The translations under genes were made by a program, and so were the position numbers. This document shows positions 58,978 through 64,000 of a stretch of 64,000 nucleotides of DNA, piece after piece. The notes beneath the pieces are model-generated. The model saw only the letters and a program-made list of their open reading frames with translations. It did not search any database and was not told the origin of the DNA. Every line of letters begins with the position of its first letter. Position 1 is the first letter of the stretch. The stretch spans positions 50,583,174 through 50,647,173 of the forward strand of contig CM059975.1 in the NCBI GenBank assembly GCA_030490835.1, read 5' to 3'. This DNA is from Annona cherimola. Taxonomy: Eukaryota > Streptophyta > Magnoliopsida > Magnoliales > Annonaceae.

Positions 58978-61335
58978 GAATGTCCGCGAGACATATATTT
59001 TTGGAAAATAAAATATTCATTTTTGGAGGCCTGCGAGGCATATATGTTTTTAGAAAACAAAATCTTAATTTTTGGATGCCCGCGGGTCATCTATATATAT
59101 TTTTAGAAATCAAAATCTTAATTTTTGGATCCCCGCGGGACACCTATGTAATTTTAAAAATTAAAATCTTAATTTTTGGATGCCCGCGGGACATCTATAT
59201 AATTTTAGAAAACAAAATCTTGATTTTTGAACGCCCGCGGGACGTCTATATAATTTTAGAAATCAAAATCTTAATTTTTGAACGCCCGCGGGACGTCTAA
59301 ATAATTTTAGAAAACAAAATCTTGATTTTTGGACACCCGCGGGACGTCTATATATTTTTAGAAATCAAAATCTTAATTTTTGAACGCCCGCGGGACGTCT
59401 ATATAATTTTAGAAAACAAAATCTTGATTTTTGGACGCCCGCGGGACGTCTATATAATTTTAGAAATTAAAATCTTGATTTTTGGACGCCCGCGGGACGT
59501 CTATATAATTTTAGAAAACAAAATCTTGATTTTTGGACGCCCGCGGGACGTCTATATAATTTTAGAAATCAAAATCTTAATTTTTGGACGCCCGCGGGAC
59601 GTCTATATAATTTTAGAAAACAAAATCTTGATTTTTGGACGCCCGCGGGACGTCTATATATTTTTAGAAATCAAAATCTTAATTTTTGAACGCCCGCGGG
59701 ACGTCTATATAATTTTAGAAAACAAAATCTTGATTTTTGGACGCCCGCGGGACGTCTATATAATTTTAGAAATCAAAATCTTAATTTTTGGTCATCCGCG
59801 GGACATTTATATAATTTTAGAAAACAAAATCTTGATTTTTGGACGCCCGCGGGACGTTTATATAATTTTTAGAAATCAAAATCTTGATTTTTGGACGCCC
59901 ACGGGACGTTTATATCATTTTTAGAAAACAAAATCTTGATTTTTGGACGCCCGCGGGACGTCTATGTAATTTTAAAAATCAAAATATTAATTTTTGGACG
60001 CCCGCGGGTCATCTATATAATTTTAGAAATCAAAATCTTAATTTTTGGACGCCCTTGGGACATCTATGTATTTTTAGAAATCAAAATCTTAATTTTTGAA
60101 CGCCCGCAGGACGTCTATATAATTTTAGAAAACAAAATCTTGATTTTTAGACGCCCGCGAGACGTCTATATAATTTTAGAAATCAAAATCTTAATTTTTG
60201 AACGCCCGCGGGACGTCTATATAATTTTAGAAAAGAAAATCTTGATTTTTGGACGCCCGCGGGACGTCTATATAATTTTAGAAAACAAAATCTTGATTTT
60301 TGGACGCCCGCGGGACGTTTATATAATTTTTAGAAAATAAAATCTTGATTTTTGGACGCCGGCGAGACGTCTATGTAATTTTAAAAATCAAAATATTAAT
60401 TTTTGGACGCCCGCGGGTCCTCTATATAATTTTAGAAATCAAAATCTTAATTTTTGGACGCCCGTGGGACATCTATGTATTTTTAGAAATCAAAATCTAA
60501 TTTTTGAACGCCCGCGGGACGTCTATATAATTTTAGAAAACAAAATCTTGATTTTTGGACGCCCGCGGGACGTCTATATAATTTTAGAAATCAAAATCTT
60601 AATTTTTGGACGTCCGCGGGACATCTATATAATTTTAGAAAACAAAATCTTGATTTTTGGACGCCCGCGGGACGTTTATATAATTTTTAGAAAACAAAAT
60701 CTTGATTTTTGGACGCCCACGGGACGTTTATATAATTTTTAGAAAACAAAATCTTGATTTTTGGACGCCCGCGGGACGTCTATGTAATTTTAAAAATTAA
60801 AATATTAATTTTTGGACGCCGCGGGTCATCTATATAATTTTAGAAATCAAAATCTTAATTTTTGGACGCCCGCGGGACGTTTATATAATTTTAGAAATCA
60901 AAATCTTGATTTTTGGACGCCCGCGGGACGTCTATATAATTTTAGAAATCAAAATCTTGATTTTTGGACGCCCGCGGGACGTTTATATAATTTTTAGAAA
61001 ACAAAATCTTGATTTTTGGACGCCTGCGGGACGTCTATGTAATTTTAAAAATCAAAATATTAATTTTTGGACGCCCGCGGGTCATTTATATAATTTTAGA
61101 AATCAAAATCTTAATTTTTGGACGCCCGTGGGACATCTATGTAATTTTAGAAAACAAAATCTTAATTTTTGGATGCCCGCGGGACATCTATATAATTTTT
61201 AGAAATCAAAATATTAATTTTTGGATGCCCGCGGGTCATCTATATAATTTTAGAAATGAAAATCTTAATTTTCGGACGCCCGCGGGACGCTATATAATTT
61301 TAAAAATTAAAATCTTAATTTTCGGATGGTCTTTT
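58978..61335. repeat. 51-bp minisatellite, about 46 units
   Basis: Each unit has GGACGCCCGCGGGACGTC (with palindrome CCCGCGGG), then TATATAATTTTAGAAA, then CAAAATCTTGATTTTT. Two unit types (AAAACAAAATCTTGAT and AAATCAAAATCTTAAT) tend to alternate, giving a 102-bp higher order in places. Because 51 is a multiple of three and units lack stops, long frames of a 17-residue repeat appear. Some 52-bp units break them. I do not call this a gene. Confidence 0.92.
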
Positions 61336-61975
61336 AATATATATATGTATTTTAGAAAATAATATATATTTTTTGGAAGCCTATATGTGTAATATATACG
61401 TTTTTCGAGGCTTTATATATATTGTTATATATATTTTTATTATGAAAATTCGTAGTTATATATATATATGTACATATATGTACGGCAGCCCGTGAATTCC
61501 CGAGACCCCGGGCCGCTTTATATATTGTTATATATATATATAAAAACACGTAGCTTTATGTATATGTATATATATTTATATATATTATACGGCCACCCGT
61601 GAGATCCCGGGACCCCGTGCCTTTATATATATATATATATTGTTACATATTTTTATAATAATGTATAGTTTTATATATATACGTGCGTAGGAAACATATT
61701 TTTTTGAAAATCTGATTTGATTGTATAAGTTCGTGGCCAGAATTTCATGTGCAAAATAGTATGTTAAAGTGTTCTTTTTTTTTTTTTTTTTTTTTTTTTT
61801 GGAAGCAAACAGAAATTGTTGCCCGGTTCCGGCAACCGAATTCTTTGTTTGGAAATATTTGTTACGGGACTTTGCTTCTAATTGCACCTTTCTTCTTATC
61901 ATCATCCAAATATTTTGATGCATGGTATAAAATTAACCGCATAATATAAAAATAAATAAATAGATAAATAAATAA
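61336..61975. repeat. AT-dinucleotide tracts and a poly-T run
   Basis: TATATA tracts are interleaved with two related GC-rich patches (ACGGCAGCCCGTGAATTCCC near 61481 and ACGGCCACCCGTGAGATCCC near 61590). A poly-T run of about 25 bases is at 61776-61800. No gene is seen. Confidence 0.75.
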
Positions 61976-61979
61976 AAAT

Positions 61980-62860
61980 ACTTATCCCGTGTGTCAATTC
62001 AACCCGCCAGTCGGGGAGTATCCACGTTGGGAAAAGTAGTTTTTGAAAATAATATATATGTATATATATATATTTATATATATATATATAATATACACGC
62101 ATATATATTTTTATTTTATTTTTAAAGGAGAAAATATACTTAACCCGTGTGTCAATTCAACCCGCCAGTCGGGGAGTATCCACGTTGGGAAAAGTAGTTT
62201 TTTTGAAAATAATATATATGTATATATATATTTATATATATATATATAATGTACACACATATATATTTTTATTTTATTTTTAAAGGAGAAAATATACTTA
62301 ACCCGTGTGTCAATTCAACCCGCCAGTCGGGGAGTATCCACGTTGGGAAAAGTAGTTTTTTTGAAAATAATATATATGTATATATATATTTATATATATA
62401 TATAATGTACACACATATATATTTTTATTTTATTTTTAAAGGAGAAAATATACTTAACCCGTGTGTCAATTCAACCCGCCAGTCGGGGAGTATCCATGTT
62501 GGGAAAAGTAGTTTTTGAAAATAATATATATGTATATATATATATATATAATATACACGTATATATTTTTATTTTATTTTTAAAGGAGAAAATATACTTA
62601 ACCCGTGTGTCAATTCAACCCGCTAGTCGGGGAGTATCCACGTTGGGAAAAGTAGTTTTTGAAAATAATATATATGTGTATATATATTTATATATATATA
62701 ATATACACATATATATTTTTATTTTATTTTTAAAAGAGAAAATATACTTAACCCGTGTGTCAATTCAACCCGCCAGTCAGGGAGTATCCACGTTGGGAAA
62801 AGTAGTTTTTTGAAAATAATATATATGTATATATATATATATTTATATATATATAATATA
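61980..62860. repeat. Tandem repeat of 144-158 bp, six copies
   Basis: Copies of CCCGTGTGTCAATTCAACCC start at 61986, 62144, 62302, 62458, 62602 and 62752. Each has a conserved GC-rich core and a variable TATA-rich half that explains the length changes. Confidence 0.9.
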
Positions 62861-63640
62861 AGAAAGAAACTCTCCTCTTTTTTTTTTTTTTTTAAACTAA
62901 AAAAAAAAATATCTGGAGAACTCACGTTCTCTTCTTTGAGCGCGGGAGAGCTCCCTTTCCCCGTCTTCGTTGTTTCGCTCAAGTTCTTCTTTTTTTTTCT
63001 CCTTCCCGTCGTAGTTTCCGTTCTGTCACCCCTCTCAAAATGCGCGTTTGCATCTCTATTTATAGGCTTGGCAACGCAGTTCCGCGCGTCCAACAAACTC
63101 TATCACACGGAACTGAATTCTATTACGCGGAATCAAGTTCCGCGGAACCGTCCCTTGCAGAACTTTAAAGGTGAGAAAGACTGTTTGCACGCTTCCCACG
63201 TGTCATTCAACCTGCGACTCAAATTCTGCCTTTTGACTTGGTTCACAAGCAACGTGACTCCATTGGTCTATCAGCGATGTCTTCGTCTCGTGTTTCCCGA
63301 ACAGCAGCTGTGTTGACAAGCAGTGGCGTCGGATCGTCTACTCCCAAAGCAGGAGTAGCTGATTTCGAAGTTGTCATCGGACTCTCCATTTTTCCAATCC
63401 TCGTTGCCATCCTCTTCTAGAGCAGGTACGTCAACGTCCTCCGCAGCAGTGGCGAAAGCGTTTGGATCGTCCAAGCAGAATCCAGAAGTAAGCAGCACAG
63501 TTCCAAAGAGCAACATCACAAGATTTTTCATAGAATTATCATTTTTGTCAGCTTCAGCTCGCTTCCTCATCACGCTTTGCCAGCAACTATTGTTATAGTC
63601 TTGTCAGCCAGCTTTTGGTAAAGTATTTTGTTGCGTTTTT
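62861..63640 (-). other. Low-copy-looking stretch; possible intron and second exon of a host gene
   Basis: Poly-T and poly-A runs at 62876-62910 are followed by mixed-composition sequence unlike the arrays. On the minus strand a stretch near 63400-63260 could be exon (for example [20 protein letters not shown]). A signal-peptide-like frame at about 63530-63270 overlaps it in another frame. Neither is recognised with certainty. Confidence 0.2.
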
Positions 63641-63679
63641 TTTTTTTTTTTTTTTTAAAAAAACAAGCCATGGATTTCA

Positions 63680-63811
63680 CCTTCGGCTTGAACTTGTGCT
63701 GGAATCTGGATGCCTTTCGAGCAGGGGCGAGTTCGTCTAAGTCCATGTCCAGGTCTATGGCATTTGAATGGCGGTTGGATTCGTCGCCATTGCCCATTTC
63801 CGCAACAGTTT
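63680..63811 (-). CDS. Possible first exon of a host gene
   Basis: On the minus strand MGNGDESNRHSNAIDLDMDLDELAPARKASRFQHKFKPK is followed by AAG|GTGAAA, a possible donor. The acidic start followed by a basic KFKPK segment vaguely recalls the N-terminus of the plant TFIIIB B'' subunit (BDP1), but this is a weak resemblance from memory. The frame continues into a homopolymer tract and stops, so it is coding only if spliced. Bases 63850-64000 hold nothing recognised. Confidence 0.25.
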
Positions 63812-64000
63812 TGGCTTCGGTCTCAGTTCCTCTCCGCCTCCATTCCACTCCGTTCTGCTTTCATCATGGATTGTCCCATTTTATCACGAGTTTCACTGGA
63901 AGTAGATGTCGTGGATTTCCATTTTTCAAACCTTAACCCAGGATTCCGTTGCAAGCGATATTGAGTCTGCCATCATCTACTCGTAAATCCATTTCATGGT

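Noticed and set aside
58978..61335. A repeat protein of 17-residue units
   Set aside because: The frame is open only because the unit is 51 bp without stops. There is no start context, 52-bp units shift it, and no domain is recognised.
58118..61335. CRISPR-like array
   Set aside because: The units are head-to-tail repeats without unique spacers, in a plant nuclear context.
61776..61800. Poly-T run as a retrogene tail
   Set aside because: No processed gene lies beside it, and it sits among AT tracts where homopolymers are common.
62249..62813. Frames rich in Tyr and Ile in the 150-bp array
   Set aside because: They are translations of TATA-rich repeats that change frame with each length variant.
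63271..63573. Secreted small protein (signal-peptide-like [17 protein letters not shown])
   Set aside because: It overlaps a competing frame, has no recognised family, and its hydrophobic start could be chance. It is mentioned only as part of a low-confidence region.

Overview
The window is transposable-element DNA from a flowering plant. It is AT-rich and holds nested Ty1/copia and Ty3/gypsy LTR retrotransposons with iMet-type primer sites, plant-type splice sites, and no operons. The species cannot be told from the sequence. Names used here: E1, E2, E3 are young SIRE-type Copia elements of one family; C0 is an older, broken relative; T is a Tekay/Del-like gypsy element; G is an Athila/Tat-like gypsy element with gag and protease only; H is a second, degenerate Athila/Tat-like piece.

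Layout: 1-500 is the right end of a C0 LTR plus its primer site. 501-14816 is a T LTR (copy A) inserted in the C0 leader and itself split by E1 (520-11357, minus strand, TSD CCAAG). 14817-15812 is broken C0 gag. 15813-25850 is G on the minus strand: leader, LTR, gag-protease internal region, LTR. 25851-27663 is decayed T pol, followed by T LTR copy B (27664-31665). 31666-42687 is a second C0 copy, split by E2 (32008-40405, plus strand, TSD ACTCT). 42688-54430 is an inverted T-like LTR (copy C), split by E3 (42953-54013, minus strand, TSD TTTGT). 54431-57960 is H. 57960-62870 is a set of tandem arrays with units of 35, about 36, 51 and about 150 bp. 62870-64000 is low-copy-looking sequence that may hold a host exon.

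E1 looks complete and very young: two 1720-bp LTRs with one difference noticed, intact gag and pol frames, and an intact third ORF. E3 has one stop in pol. E2 lacks the third ORF, has an in-frame gag deletion, and has one stop in the protease motif.

The most interesting signal is how this Copia family may join Gag to Pol. In all three elements gag ends in its own stop and pol lies in the +1 frame. A GT-AG interval of 721, 742 or 700 bp (each 1 modulo 3) starts inside gag at a good plant donor (GAG|GTAAGT in two copies), contains the gag stop, and ends at TTATTTTTCAG just before pol. Its removal would fuse Gag to Pol in frame and drop the coiled coil and second zinc knuckle of Gag. The older C0 copy lacks exactly this interval, as if copied from a spliced RNA. 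A +1 ribosomal frameshift is the main rival explanation.

Other points of note: dense palindrome arrays (GTCGAC) in the Copia U3 and again before the third ORF; tandem 51-bp hairpin units in the Copia leader that differ in number between the two LTRs of E3; a TSD-like TTTGT at the inner LTR/primer-site junction of E3; and signs that the T insertion site in C0 was duplicated.
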